Shown here: piece by piece, positions 25,051 to 36,500 of the stretch
Position numbering within the stretch: the stretch's first letter is position 1
Layout of the letters: every line of letters begins with the position of its first letter
Assembly (NCBI GenBank): GCA_963965975.1
Contig: OZ014422.1
Span: forward strand, 310,001 to 374,000
Direction: 5' to 3'
From: Xestospongia bergquistia
Lineage: Eukaryota; Porifera; Demospongiae; Haplosclerida; Petrosiidae
DNA length: 64,000 nucleotides
Notes under the pieces: model-generated
What the model was told of the DNA's origin: nothing
What the model saw: only the letters and a program-made list of their open reading frames with translations
The model's database searches: none
Translations under genes and position numbers: made by a program

Positions 25051-28000
25051 AATGCATATGTAACACAAATAATAAAGTCTCAATGTACTACACTCCTTCC
25101 GACTAAGTTCAAACATACGGGCCATACCGATCTGGAGATCGATGATCACGCCTTGGATATCTGGGAGTCTCGGAGACAATATCTTGATTCCTATTCTGAC
25201 CAGGGGGCTCAGGTGGAGTAATGACTTCTTCAAGAGGTGTACCCATGGAAGTGGTATCACCTAAGGACAATCCAGATCTGAAGGGTCTGATTCTGTAGAC
25301 TGTGGAGTCTCTATTTGACTGTCCGTCTTCAGCTCACGCAAGAGATCAATATGTCTTTACCATAATAAATGAGCAGCTGTTTCGACTAGATATGTTAGAG
25401 GTCCTAGTCTTTCAATGACAACAGCAGGTACCCAATCGGGACCAGTATGCATATTACAAGCCATGACTGACTGTCCTACAAAGAATTCTCGTTCCTTAGC
25501 TCATCTGTCATGCTGAGCCTTTTGCTGAGCTTGTTTTGCTAAGACTCGAGAGGAATAATCTGGATGGATTACATCCAGTCTAGTTCGAATGTGACGATGC
25601 AGAAACAGTGATGAAGGAGATACACCAGTAATAGTATGATGGAGTACTACAGTAGTTTAAACAGGAAATTTGAGAGACAATGTTGAAGAGATAGTCCACT
25701 GCTAACAGTTGATTTGAGTGCCATCTTGAGAGACTGAACAAATTGTTCTTCCAGCCCATTTGAAGCTGGGTGATAGGGAGCACATCGAATATGTTTAATC
25801 CCATTGGATTTAAGAAAGTGGGAGAAATCTTCTGACACAAATTGTGGACCATTATCTGTAACAACTTGCTCTGGTAGTCCGAATCTAGCAAAAATGACAT
25901 GCAAAAGTTCAATGGTTTTGGTGGCTGTAGTTTTCTTCATAACAAAACACTTCTTGCCACTTAGAATGAGCATCAACAGCAATAACGAACATTGAACCTT
26001 GGAAGGGAGCAGCAAAGTCAAAATATATTCTCTTCCAGGGCTGATTTGGCCATGTCCAATAGAGGAAGTGGTCAAAAGCTGTACTGCTGGGGAATGACAG
26101 GAAGTACAGCTTTTGACCACTTCCTCTATTGCTTTATCCAAACCAGGCCACCATCTTGCAACAGATTTCATGCGACTACATGATAGATTACAGCTCCGAG
26201 GCCGTAAGCAGAAGCATCTGCTGCTAACCTAAGGAGTAAACTAGGATTATAATGGGTAACAAAAGTGGAAGATACCAGAACATCCTCGATATGTTGGAAG
26301 GCTTTTGCACAATCTTTAGTCCATTTCCAACGAGCATCTTTACACTGTAAACTGTTTAATGGCTGAGTCAGACTAGCTCGACTTGGGATAAATTGACCAT
26401 AATAGTTAAGGAGTCCTAGAAATGCTCGAAGTTCCTGTGCATTCCTAGGTGGAGGTGCATCAACAATACCTTAGAACTTGCTATCTGTTGTATGAAGTCC
26501 TTTGGAGTCCACTCGGTGACCCAAATACTCAACACTGTCCTCCATAAAGCGACATTGTTCTGAAGTCTCTACAGTACTTCTGACAAATTTATCAGGTGTT
26601 CCTCATCAGATTTACCTGTAATCAGAATATCATCTAAATAATTTGTTACCTTCTCCATACCTTGGAGGATTTGGTCCATGACACGTTGGAATAGGGCAGA
26701 AGCAGAAGCTATACCAAATGGAAGTCTGGTATAACGGTAGAGACCACGATGAGTGTTCACAACAACATACTTCCTGGACTCTTCATCCATGATCAGTTGA
26801 TTGTAAGCATGACACAAATCAAGTGTAACCAGCGAGAGTAGCAAAGATATCCTATGGTCAAGGTAGTGGGTACTTATCCACATCTAGCACTGGATTAACA
26901 TTGACTTTATAGTCTCCGCACACTCTGATACTACCATCTCTTTTAATTTAGGAACATTCACGATCGGTGCTTCCCAGTCACTGTGAGTAACCTTTTCCAG
27001 AACTCTGTCTGCTTCTAGTTGGTCGAGTGCTTCCTCTATGCAACTCTTCAAGGCAAAAGGAACAGGTCGAACCCTATGGAACCGAGGTTTAGCATCTTTG
27101 ACAACAAGCAATGTTGCTTTAAAAGGATAAATAGTTCCTAACCGGCCTGTGAAGACATCTTGGTACTTGTCTAGGACTGCCTGTACTGCCCTAGTTGAGC
27201 CTCCTTGTGATAAAACAGCAAATGATGACCAGTCTAAACGAATGACATGTAGCCAGTCTCTGCCCATGAAGCAAGGACCATCACCAGAAACAACTACCAG
27301 TTCCAAGTCAAATGGTCCTTGTGACAGATAACACACTTTAACTGCCAGTGTTCCCAATACCTGCATACGTTCTCTTGTATATGTTTTCAACAGCAATGAA
27401 GAAGGCTTAAGCTTAACTCTTGAGAACAACTGTTGAAAAATCTTCTCCGATAAGATAGATACAGCTGCCCCAGTGTCTACATCCAAGGTCAGCGTCCTAC
27501 CTGAGACCTCCAGGTCTACTTGAATAGGTTTAACAGAAGGCTTTCCTATGGTAAGTGCATGCATTGCTAACTCACCATCAGTGTTAGCAACCTTTAAATC
27601 TTCAGTCACTACATGTGTTTTCCAGCTCTTCCTTCCACTTCTAGGATCAGGAGTTTTCTTTGTTCGACAGACAGGTGAGACGTGACACTTGGCTTGGCGG
27701 TACTTGCATGTCTGTCCTTCGTGGTCCTGGCGCCCACATCTATGATAAGAAGATCTGCCTGATAGGCCGGATTTTTGGCCCGACGAGACGACGGCGGCAG
27801 CTCCTCCAACATTGAGGACTTTGCTTTAACCCCTGCAATGCTGCTTGGGTCTTTGAATCCCTTTCTCTCTGATGCAGCAGCTTCAATACTCCGAAGTTTT
27901 CAAATTCGCAAGTGATTGCTAGACGTCTTAAGCCTGCTAGTAAATCATGTACTTACTTACCAGCTGCTTGGTTGGGCTGATAGAAACGGAATTGCCCCGC

Positions 28001-28792
28001 CATCAGTAGAGGTTAAGGTCGGAAGTGAGCTAGCAACACAGCCTTGAGATCCTCGTAAGACTTCCTGTGGCAAGGTAGGTGCTGTGAGACTCTTAATGAG
28101 GGCGTAGTTTCTGTCACGAAAAATTTGCTCCGGGTGCAAAATTTGGACCTAGGACCAAATTTTCCAAATAAAAGTCTGCAAAATTAATTCCACCTTGCAA
28201 CATTTGGACCCATGGGTCTCAGTTATAATTTGGTAAAGAGAAGTGGAATACAAATTTATCACTTCTTAGGTTGTGTGTACTTAAATGGAGTGCTTTAGCC
28301 ACCTTGTGAAGTTTTCAAAGTGCCAAAAAAGCGATGTCACAACAGAGAGAAGATGGGACGCTATCTGACGAAGCAATAAACTACATAGGAAATGGAACTT
28401 ATGGCTCAGATTGTGCTGTGAGACTCTTAATCAGGGCGTAGTTCCTGCTCCTTACAACAGTTGAGAACACTGAGACTTGCTTTTCAGGTCCTACATCGTT
28501 AACGTTTGCGGTGAAGAAAACGCTCAAGATAAGTGACGGCGTTATCTGACTCTAGGTCAAATGCATCCAACTGCCCGCAGGTTTGTAGCCATGCTGAGGT
28601 TGAGTATCCCACCCTCGTCGCCAGTTGTAGTAACTCCGTCTAGCACGACTATTTCACTCAATTGAATATCTTTAACAAAAAAAATATATAATAATATTAT
28701 ACATAAAGGCATGTCTCAATGACGTCACAAATTATTACAAATAATTACAATGCATATGTAACACAACATGGTAAGTCTCAATATACTACACC
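25051..28792 (-). mobile_element. Ty3/gypsy-type LTR retrotransposon, copy G1 (decayed)
   Basis: Minus-strand element with gag-PR-RT-RNaseH-integrase order. The 5' LTR is 28626-28792 (about 167 bp, TGTAGTA...TACTACA), followed after two bases by TGGCGACGAGGGTGGGA, a primer-binding-site-like stretch. The 3' LTR keeps only 42 bp (25051-25092). Seen inside: frameshifted CCHC knuckle remnants (about 27780-27690), aspartic protease DVDTGAAVSIL (27460), RT with [15 protein letters not shown] and the YLDD active site (about 26635), a zinc-binding CTSC and integrase core VVTDNGPQFVSEDF (about 25850), and a chromatin/GPY-like C-terminus (about 25420). Stops and frameshifts split every ORF and RNase H is shortened, so it is not autonomous. 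It is the only copy here that keeps the integrase core. Confidence 0.85.
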
Positions 28793-29059
28793 AGTCTATA
28801 GGCATTACTGCATTATTATATCTAATATTGTCTTGGTAAACTCCAGTATTAGCATGATCAGCAGTAAAAGGATGACCAGGACGAGGGCTGTATTATATGC
28901 AGGGAAAGTATAGTCCTTTGGGAGTCCCTTATTTCTTTACAACTTCGTTGATCATGGATATTGGTAACATTTATTTCTCCTAAGACCTCTTGTGTCTCTA
29001 TTTGCTAGTGGTGCTGCAAAGACCAGAAGAGTGAAGAATGTCAGTACAGGCTTCTCCAT
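28793..29059 (-). pseudogene. 5' part of the small membrane gene, cut by G1
   Basis: Decayed N-terminal part of the gene seen intact at 29479-29895: it starts at ATG 29057-29059, has stops and a deletion in the ectodomain part, keeps the transmembrane codons, and runs straight into the G1 LTR at the codons for AIDW. The matching 3' flank lies on the other side of G1, left of 25051. Confidence 0.75.
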
Positions 29060-29190
29060 TTTGCTAGATCGACAAGTCGAAAGGATCTTTCAGCACTTGA
29101 TAAAAGCTCAGGTATGTGAAATAAGTCCTCGTCCTAAAACAAGCTCAATTTATTCTTCAGATTCACTCTGTAATAGGTGGGGGCGTTAGT

Positions 29191-29262
29191 AGTATACGGA
29201 GCTAGAGGTTATTATTTCTCCCATATTATTTGTATACAAATTTCAGAATGTTTCCGTATACT
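29191..29262. mobile_element. 72 bp inverted-repeat element (agtatacgga ends)
   Basis: Perfect 10 bp terminal inverted repeats AGTATACGGA/TCCGTATACT; the AT-rich interior contains tttgtatacaaa. The same element is at 31699-31761, 39408-39478, 41342-41406, 45736-45806, 47636-47702 and 52937-53009. Too short to encode anything; it could be a MITE or a spacer motif that travelled with the duplications. The copy upstream of ERCC6/TEDC2 (52937) lies in otherwise unrelated flank. Confidence 0.7.
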
Positions 29263-29478
29263 AAGTCTTATTATGTTCCCTATAATAAATATTGCGATCT
29301 TATGGCTTCTTGATGTTTTACGCTGAACTATAGTGCCATACAAATAATAATTTGTAAGAAAGTAGAATTTACGGAGTATGTTTAAAATACAAAAGGAAAT
29401 TTTATAAGTCTGAATACAAGAGAGAACAAACAACACAGTAACTATAAAAAAGGATTAGAGAAAGATGGTTGTACAGTT

Positions 29479-29895
29479 TTAAGGCACCATTTGAGTCTTT
29501 GAACTGCCATTATCCTGGGCTGGTAGAGGAGACTCATAGATATAATCATCACTCATAGGATACCTGTTACAAGAAAAGGCCAGTTCTGTCACCTGTTCTC
29601 CCCAGTCTATAGCCATTACTGCATTATTATATCTAATATTGTCTTGGTAAACTATGAGTGGAACCAGTATTAGCCTGAGCAGCAGTAAAAGGATGAGCAG
29701 GACGAGGGCTGTATTATATACAGGGAAAGTATAGTCCTTTGGGAGTCCCTTTCTGAAGATTTCTTTGCAACTTCGTTGATCATGAATATTGGTAACATTG
29801 ATTTCTCCTAAGATCTCTTTTGGTATTTCATCTCTCTTTGCTGGTGGTGCTGCAAAGAGCAGAAGAGTGAAGAATATCAGTACAGGCCGCTCCAT
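29479..29895 (-). CDS. Small single-pass membrane protein, copy E1
   Basis: I do not recognise this family. 138 residues, uninterrupted: signal peptide (MERPVLIFFTLLLFAAPPA), a short ectodomain of about 40 residues with one Cys and one NVTN glycosylation site, one strong transmembrane span (ALVLLILLLLLRLILVPLIV), and a ~55-residue cytoplasmic tail with one Cys and two Tyr motifs (DDYIYESPLP), ending SKTQMVP. A TATA-like tatataaata lies on the minus strand near 29990-30000, suggesting a pol II core promoter. Near-identical intact copies occur at 39726 and 46017. An upstream in-frame ATG in those copies would add about 21 residues. Conservation of an open frame across copies argues for a functional gene rather than transposon debris; the role is unknown. 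Confidence 0.65.
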   Translation of the reverse strand: MERPVLIFFTLLLFAAPPAKRDEIPKEILGEINVTNIHDQRSCKEIFRKGLPKDYTFPVYNTALVLLILLLLLRLILVPLIVYQDNIRYNNAVMAIDWGEQVTELAFSCNRYPMSDDYIYESPLPAQDNGSSKTQMVP

Positions 29896-30047
29896 TTTGC
29901 AAGATCGACAAGTCGAAAGGAATAATTCAATCTTTCTACACTTGACAATAGCTCAGGTAAGTCCTTGTCCTGCAACAGACAGGGTTATTTATATACCCTT
30001 TGCAGTAGGCGTGGCCGCGCCCACGCATGGTGCTTTTTCCGCAACTA

Positions 30048-30688
30048 CAGTCAAACCTCCCTTATGCGGCAGAATGGGAACCATTGCAGGGGTGCCCGTA
30101 AATAAGAAATATCCGTAACTTAGAAAAACAATACATGTATACATACTAGCATGATTTTTATGAAGTATGAGGCTTGAAATATGATGTTATTTCAGTCTGA
30201 GTTAGTGAGTTATCCTGTTTTCTTTCCAGCAGTGGTCATCCAGTTCTTAACCAGCATCAAGTGAGCTGGATCAGTTCCTTGACATTCTAGCCATTGTAGA
30301 GCAATGCCAAATGCTTTGTATGCGCTAGCATTGGATACAGTGGGATAATTGTCAGGCTCGTCTTCTGACTCATTTCCTGATAAGTCAGGTTCTCCACTTA
30401 CTTGGGCGACAATTTCATCATCAGTCATTAACTGTGGGATTAGCGCTTGCTATCACATGCATCTCGATATTCTTCCAAATATTGCCCACCGTCGACTTAG
30501 CCACTCCAAAACAGTCTGAAACAGCCCTCTGCGATTTTCCTTGTCGCAACTCTGCAATGATATCCGCTTCCTTTTTGAAGCCATGGTGTTCTGTGCAGCT
30601 AATATTTTGCGCATACATGCGCATAAACTACTGCCCGGTAGAGGGAGGTGCCCGCATATTGGAGGTCCGGATAAGGGAAGTTTGACTG
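30048..30688 (-). mobile_element. Internally deleted Tigger/pogo DNA transposon
   Basis: 641 bp with terminal inverted repeats CAGTCAAACCTCCCTTAT (left) and CAGTCAAACTTCCCTTAT (right, inverted), flanked by TA target-site duplications. On the minus strand it encodes a CENP-B-type helix-turn-helix (EADIIAELRQGKSQRAVSDC, then FGVAKSTVGNIWKN) and, after a deletion, the typical C-terminal tail of Tigger transposases (MTDDEIVAQV, then ALQWLECQ). The DDE catalytic core is missing, so it is non-autonomous. It is inserted in the YqaJ relic of this unit at a TA that is uninterrupted in the three other copies. Confidence 0.88.
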
Positions 30689-31154
30689 TATAGCGCATTT
30701 ACCTCACGTATCAAGAAAAGTTTCAAATGATTGGAGGTCAAGATCCTTATGAAAATGCCAAAAGAGTCTTGGGTGCACGTGGACCGTGGATGATATTGAC
30801 AAATGGCCAAGTACAACCTACATCTTCTTTCGTTCCAAAGTCATTGGTTCCAGCTTTACCACCACTTTTATTGGAGTTGTATAACAGTAGATTTGTGTCA
30901 GCCAGTTACTCTGAATTGCAAACTCTTGTCAACGTATCTATTACTCCTGCTCAGCGTACTGCTGTGGAAGAGTATACAAGAGATTAATTTTGAAATCTCA
31001 TCTTTGGTTTAATATGAGAACAAGAAGAGTGACAGTGTCCAAGTTAAGAGCTGTATGTGTAACAGATGAGACGATGCCTTCCTTAAGCTTGATCATGTCT
31101 TGCTGTTACCCAGAAGTATCACAATTTAAGACAAGTGCTACTGTATGTGGCTAA
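30689..31154 (+). pseudogene. YqaJ-type exonuclease gene relic, copy 1
   Basis: The plus-strand frame contains GGQDPYENAKRVLG, then NVSITPAQRTAVEEYTRD, a stop, and (other frame) LWFNMRTRRVTVSKLRAVC, then SLIMSCCYPEVSQFKTSATV. The segment RDQLKSHLWFNMRTRRVTVS is the usual start of a YqaJ (lambda-exonuclease-like) nuclease domain; the catalytic part beyond this is absent. The 5' end (about 30025-30047) lies on the other side of the Tigger insertion. Genes of this sort accompany DDE_4 transposases in ISL2EU-like elements, consistent with the neighbouring relic. Frameshifted and truncated. Confidence 0.65.
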
Positions 31155-31321
31155 AGTGAAGCTCAAGAAAATTACAAGTTACAGTCGTCATTATCACACA
31201 AACAACTCTCAATAGCTGACTGTGGATTCTTTATTCATCCAGAATTTTACCAATCCCCAGACTGCCGCAAACTACCTCAATTTAAAAGAAGGAAACAATA
31301 AATACATTACACTTATTTTGA

Positions 31322-31543
31322 TTATTCAAATAGTATAATAGAATCAAATAAATTTATCAAAGCACAACAAGTAGTTACAATTTTGTCTAGAGGGGGTACA
31401 CTGTTGTCTTTACATAGTACTACATCAATTGGTTGAGTATCGCTAAGTATTGAATACTTTTGCCGAAGAAGTCCTATCACCCACTCTACATGTATTCTTA
31501 TATTGGCAATATGCCTTGTCTGTTCAACATCAATGCCAAGCAA
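31322..31543 (-). pseudogene. DDE_4 (Harbinger/ISL2EU-like) transposase C-terminus, copy 1
   Basis: Short frame containing [20 protein letters not shown], then [19 protein letters not shown]. The pattern R-I-H-V-E-x-x-I-G-x-x-(K/R)-x-x-(Y/F) followed by a hydrophobic ALxNLxD block is the C-terminal end of DDE_4 endonuclease transposases, including the last acidic catalytic residue. The rest of the gene is missing. Copies at 40968 and 47260. Confidence 0.7.
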
Positions 31544-31698
31544 CTGTTTTTTGCCTCTAGTAAAGGATGGAATAGTAACTCATACAGCGTAGATAACAAC
31601 AGTGTCTTGTATGTCAAATCCCCTGTCAGCAAGAATTATCCTCGTCCTAAAACAAGTTCAATTTATTCTTCACTCTGTAATAGGTGGGGGTGTTAGTA

Positions 31699-31761
31699 GT
31701 ATACGGAGAGATTATTACTCCCATATTATTTGTATACAAATTTCAGAATGTTTCCGTATAC
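31699..31761. mobile_element. Inverted-repeat element (agtatacgga family), ~63 bp form
   Basis: GTATACGGA/TCCGTATAC ends with a slightly shorter interior than the form at 29191. It sits between the DDE relic and the membrane-gene 3' flank, as in the other full units. Confidence 0.65.
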
Positions 31762-31999
31762 CAAGTTTTATTACGATATTGCGATCTTATGGCTTCTTGG
31801 TGCTGAATTGCAATTATTACATGGACAAACATATATAGTGCCATATAAATTTCAAATAATAATTTGTAAGAAAGTAGAATTTATGGAGTATGTCTAAAAT
31901 ACAAAAGGAAATTTTATAAGTGTGAATACAAGACAGAACAAACAACACAGTAACTATAAAAAAGGATTAGAGAAAGTTGGTTGTACAGTTTTAAGGCAC

Positions 32000-34900
32000 A
32001 ATGCATATGTAACACAACATAATAAAGTCTCAATATACTATACTCCTTCCGACTAAGTTCAAACATACGGGCCATACCGATCTGGAAATCAACGATCACA
32101 CCTTGGATATCTGGGAGTCTCAGAGACAATATCTTGATTCCTGTTCTGACCAGGGGGCTCAAGTGGAGTAATGACTTCTTCAGGAGGTGTACCCATGGAA
32201 GTGGTATCACCTAAAGGACTATCCAGATCTGAAGGGTCTGATTCTGTAGACTGTGGAGTCTCTATTTGACTGTCCGTCTTCAGCTCACGCAAGCGATCAA
32301 TATGTCTTTTCCATAATAAATGATCAGCTGTTTCGACTAGATATGTTAGAGGTCCTAGTCTTTCAATGACAACAGCAGGTACCCAATCGGGACCAGTACG
32401 CATATTACAAACCATGACTGACTGTCCTACAAAGAATTCTCGTTCCTTAGCTCATCTGTCATGCTGACCCTTTTGCTGAGCTTGTTTTGCTAAGACTCGA
32501 GAGGAATAATCTGGATGGATTAAATCCAGTCTAGTTCGAATGTGATGATGTAGAAACAGTGATGAAGGAGGAACACCAGTAGTAGTAGTATGATGGAGTA
32601 CTACAGTAGTTTAAACAGGAAATTTGAGAGACAATGTTGAAGAGATAGTCCACTGCTAACAGTTAATTTGAGTGCCATCTTTAGTCCATTTCCAACAAGC
32701 ATCTTTACACAGTAAACTGTTCAATGGCTGAGTCAGACTAGCTCGACTTGGGATAAATTGACTGCAAAGTCCAAATGTATTCTCTTCCAGGGTTGATTTG
32801 GCCATGTCCATAGCTGTACTGCTGGGGAATGTTGAACAACTTGACAGGAAGTACAGCTTTTGACCACTTCCTCTATTGCTTTATCCAAACCAGGCCACCA
32901 TCTTGCAACAGATTTCATTCGAGTACATGAGAGATTACAGCTCCAAGGCCCTAAGCAGAAGCATCTGCTGCTAACCTAAGGAGTAAACTAGGATTATAAT
33001 GGGTAACAAAGTGGAAGATACCAGATCATCCTCGATATGTTGGAAGGCTTTTGCACAATCTTTAGTCCATTTCCAACGAGCATCTTTACACTGTAAACTG
33101 TTTAATGGCTGAGTCAGACTAGCTCGACTTGGGATAAATTGACCATAATAGTTAAGGAGTCCTAGAAACGCTCAAGGTTCCTGTGCATTCCTAGGTGGAG
33201 GTGCATCAACAATAGCTTTCAACTTGCTATCTGTTGTATGAAGTCCTTTGGAGTCCACTCGGTGACCCAAATACTCAACACTGTCCTCCATAAAGCGACA
33301 CTTTTCTAACTTGAGACATACTCCATGGTTCTGAAGTCTCTGCAGTACGTCTGACAAATTCATCAGGTGTTCCTCATCAGATTTACCTGTAATCAGAATA
33401 TCATCTAAATAACATGTTACCTTCTCTATTCCTTGGAGGATTTGGTCCATGACACGTTGGAATAGGGCAGGAACAGACGCTATACCAAATGGAAGTCTGG
33501 TATAATGGTAGAGACTATGATGAGTGTTCGCAACAACATACTTCCTGGACTCTTCATCCATGATCAGTTGATTGTAAGCATGACACAAATCAAGTGTAAC
33601 CAGTGAGAGTAGCAAAGATATCCTCTGGTCGAGGTAGTGGGTACTTATCCACATCTAGCACTGGATTAACAGTGACTTTATAGTCTCCGCACACTCTGAT
33701 ACTACCATCTCTTTTAATTTAGGAACATTCACGATCGGTGCTGCCCAGTCACTGTGAGTAACCTTTTCCAGAACACCTTCTGCTTCTAGTTGGTCGAGTG
33801 CTCCCTCTATGCGACTCTTCAAGGCGAAAGGAACAGGTCGAACCCTATGGAACCGGGGTTTAGCATCTTTGACAACAAACAATGTTGCTTTAAAGGGATA
33901 AATAGTTCCTAATAGGCCTGTGAAGACATCTTGGTACTTGTCTAGGACAGCCTGTACTGCCCTAGTTGAGCCTCCTTGTGATAAAACAGCAATTGATAAC
34001 CAGTCTAAACGAATGACATGTAGCCAGTCTCTGCCCATGAAGCAAGGGCCACCACCAGAAACAACTACCAGTTCCAGGTCAAATGGGCCTTGTGACAGAT
34101 AACACACTTTAACTGCCAGTGTTCCCAATACCTGCATGCATTCTCCTATACGTTTTCAACAGCAACGAAGAAAGCTTAAGCTTAATTCTTGAGAACAACT
34201 GTTGAAAAATCTTCTCCGATAAGATAGATACAGCTGCCCCAGTGTCTACATCCAAGGTCAGCTTCCTACCTGAGACCTCCAGGCTTGAATAGGTTTAAGT
34301 GCATGCATTGCTAACTCACCATCAGTGTTAGCAACCTTTAAATCTTCAGTCACTACATGTGTTTTCCAGCTCTTCCTTCCACTTCTAGGATCAGGAGTTT
34401 TCTTTGTTCGACAGACAGGTGAGACGTGACACTTGGCTTGGCGTTACTTGCATGTCCGTCCTTCGTGGTCATGGCGCCCACATCTATGATAAGAAGATCC
34501 GCCCGATAGGCCGGATTTTTGGCCCGACGAGACGGCGGCGGCGGCGGCGGCTCCTCCAACATTGAGGACTTTGCTTTAACGCCTGCAATGCTGCTTGGGT
34601 CTTTGAATCCCTTTCTCTCTGATGCAGCAGCTTCAATACTCCGAAGTTTTCAAGTTCGCGAGTGATTGCTAGACGTCTTAAGCCTGCTAGTAAATCATGT
34701 ACTTACTTACCAGCTGCTTGGTTGCGCTGATAGAAACGGAATCGCTCCGCCATCAGTAGAGGTTTAGGTCTGAAGTGAGCCAGCAACACGGCCTTGAGAT
34801 TCTCGTAAGACTTCCTGTGGCAAGGTAGGTGCTGTGAGACTCTTAATCAGGGCGTAGTTTCTGCTCCCTACAACAATTAAGAACACTGAGATTGGCTTGT

Positions 34901-35616
34901 CATATATATCATTTGCGGTGAAGAAAAGATCCACACACTCAAGATAAGTCACGATATTATCTAACTCTAGGTCAAATGCATCCCACTGCCCGAACACTAC
35001 AGGTTTGTAGGCGTGCTGAGGTTGAGTATCCCTGTCACGAAAAATTTGCTCCGGGTGCAAAATTTGGACCTAGGACCAAATTTTGCAACGAAAAGTCTGC
35101 AAAATTAATTCCGCCTTGCAACATTTGGACCCATGAGTCTCAGACTGTATAATTTGGTAAAGAGAAGTGGAATACAAATTTATCACTTCTTAGGTTGTGT
35201 GTACTTAAATGGAGAGCTTTAGCCACCTTGCAATTGTGAAGTTTTCAAAGTGCCAAAAAAGCGATGTCACAACAGAGAGAAGATAGGACGCTATCTGACG
35301 AAGCAATAAACTACATAGAAAATGGAACTTATGGCTCAGATTGTGCTGTGAGACTCTTAATCAGGGCGTAGTTCCTGCTCCTTACAACAGTTAAGAACAC
35401 TGAGACTTGCTTGTCAGGTCCTATATCGTTAACGTTTGCGGTGAAGAAAACGCTCAAGATAAGTGACGGCGTTATCTGACTCTAGGTCAAATGCATCCAA
35501 CTGCCCGCAGGTTTGTAGCCGTGCTGAGGTTGAGTATCCCACTCTCGTCGCCAGTTGTAGTAACTCCGTCTAGCACGACTATTTCACTCAATTGAATATC
35601 TTTAATAAAAAATATA

Positions 35617-35656
<40 letters not shown>

Positions 35657-35742
35657 CATGCATGTGTCAATGACGTCACAAATTATTACAAATAATTACA
35701 ATGCACATGTAACACAACATAGTAAAGTCTCAATATACTACA
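32000..35742 (-). mobile_element. Ty3/gypsy-type retrotransposon, copy G2 (decayed, integrase core lost)
   Basis: Same element and same truncated 3' LTR (32000-32043) as G1; 5' LTR 35556-35742 with an (AT)n expansion at about 35618-35650. Gag-like helical segment around 34764-35060, CCHC remnants near 34500, protease/RT linker 33655-34137, RT with YLDDILITGKSDEEHL (33172-33654), then an RNase H start. In place of the integrase catalytic core a ~90 bp repeat of RNase H-region sequence (about 32680-32760) is joined to the integrase zinc-finger part, so the core is deleted. C-terminal domain at 32089-32415. Shares these changes with G4. Confidence 0.85.
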
Positions 35743-36021
35743 CCAGTCTATAGGCATTACTGCATTATTATATCTAATATTGTCTTGGTAAACTATGAGT
35801 GGAACTAGTATTAGCATAATCAGCAGTAAAATGATGAGCAGGATGAGGGCTGTATTATATGCAGGGAAAGTATAGTCCTTTGGGAGTCCCTTATTTCTTT
35901 ACAACTTCATTGATCATGGATATTGGTAACATTGATTTCTCCTAAGACCTCTTGTGTCTCTATTTCCTGGTGGTGCTGCAAAGACCAGAAGAGTGAAGAA
36001 TATCAGTACAGGCCGCTCCAT
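35743..36021 (-). pseudogene. 5' part of the small membrane gene, cut by G2
   Basis: N-terminal remnant from ATG 36019-36021 with a disrupted ectodomain, an intact transmembrane segment and an abrupt junction with the LTR at the same codons as in the G1 case. Confidence 0.72.
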
Positions 36022-36149
36022 TTTGCAAGATCGATAAGTCGAAAGGAATAATTCTGCACTTGATAATAGCTCCTCGTCCTGCAAATGACAGAATATTTAT
36101 ATACCCCTTGCAGTAGGTGTGCCTTGCCCATTTTATTTAGGCGGCGGCC

Positions 36150-36500
36150 ATGTTGGAGTACAGAATATTAATTGCGTCTGATGAAAATGCTCTTTTTCCT
36201 GGCTACAAAGCAACTGTAGCAGATTTACCTTCGAAGTAGACGTATGAAGAAAAGTTTCAAATTATTGGAGGTCAAGATCCTTATGAAAATGCCAAAAGAG
36301 TCTTGGGTGGACCATGGATGATATTGACAAATGGCCAAGTACAACCTACATCTTCTTTCGTTCCAAAGTCATTGGTTCCAGCTTTACCACCACTTTTATT
36401 GGAGTTGTATAACAGTAGATTCGTGTCAGCCAGTTACTCTGAATTGCAAACTCTTGTCAACGTATCTATTACTCCTGCTCAGCGTACAGCTGTGGAAGAG
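36150..36500 (+). pseudogene. YqaJ-type exonuclease gene relic, copy 2 (truncated)
   Basis: Starts ATG at 36150 (MLEYRI, or a close variant) with DENALFPGYKATVADLP, an in-frame TAG soon after, then GGQDPYENAKRVLG and on to ITPAQRTAVEE. At about 36500 it jumps, within a shared tgcatgtcc, into gypsy gag sequence. The in-frame stop near codon 27 is common to all copies that have this part. Confidence 0.62.

Noticed and set aside
27149..27331. Recurrent 60-codon plus-strand ORF opposite gypsy protease/RT (also 33920, 37834, 43555, 48420)
   Set aside because: Antisense shadow; recurrence is explained by copies of the retrotransposon.
29479..29895. The small membrane protein as a retroviral-type envelope of the gypsy element
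   Set aside because: It is far shorter than an envelope, lacks a furin site or fusion peptide, exists as intact copies outside the element, and is itself interrupted by the element.
31460..31838. Plus-strand ORFs opposite the DDE_4 relics (also at 41103, 47398)
   Set aside because: Antisense shadows of the transposase C-terminus with no family signal of their own.
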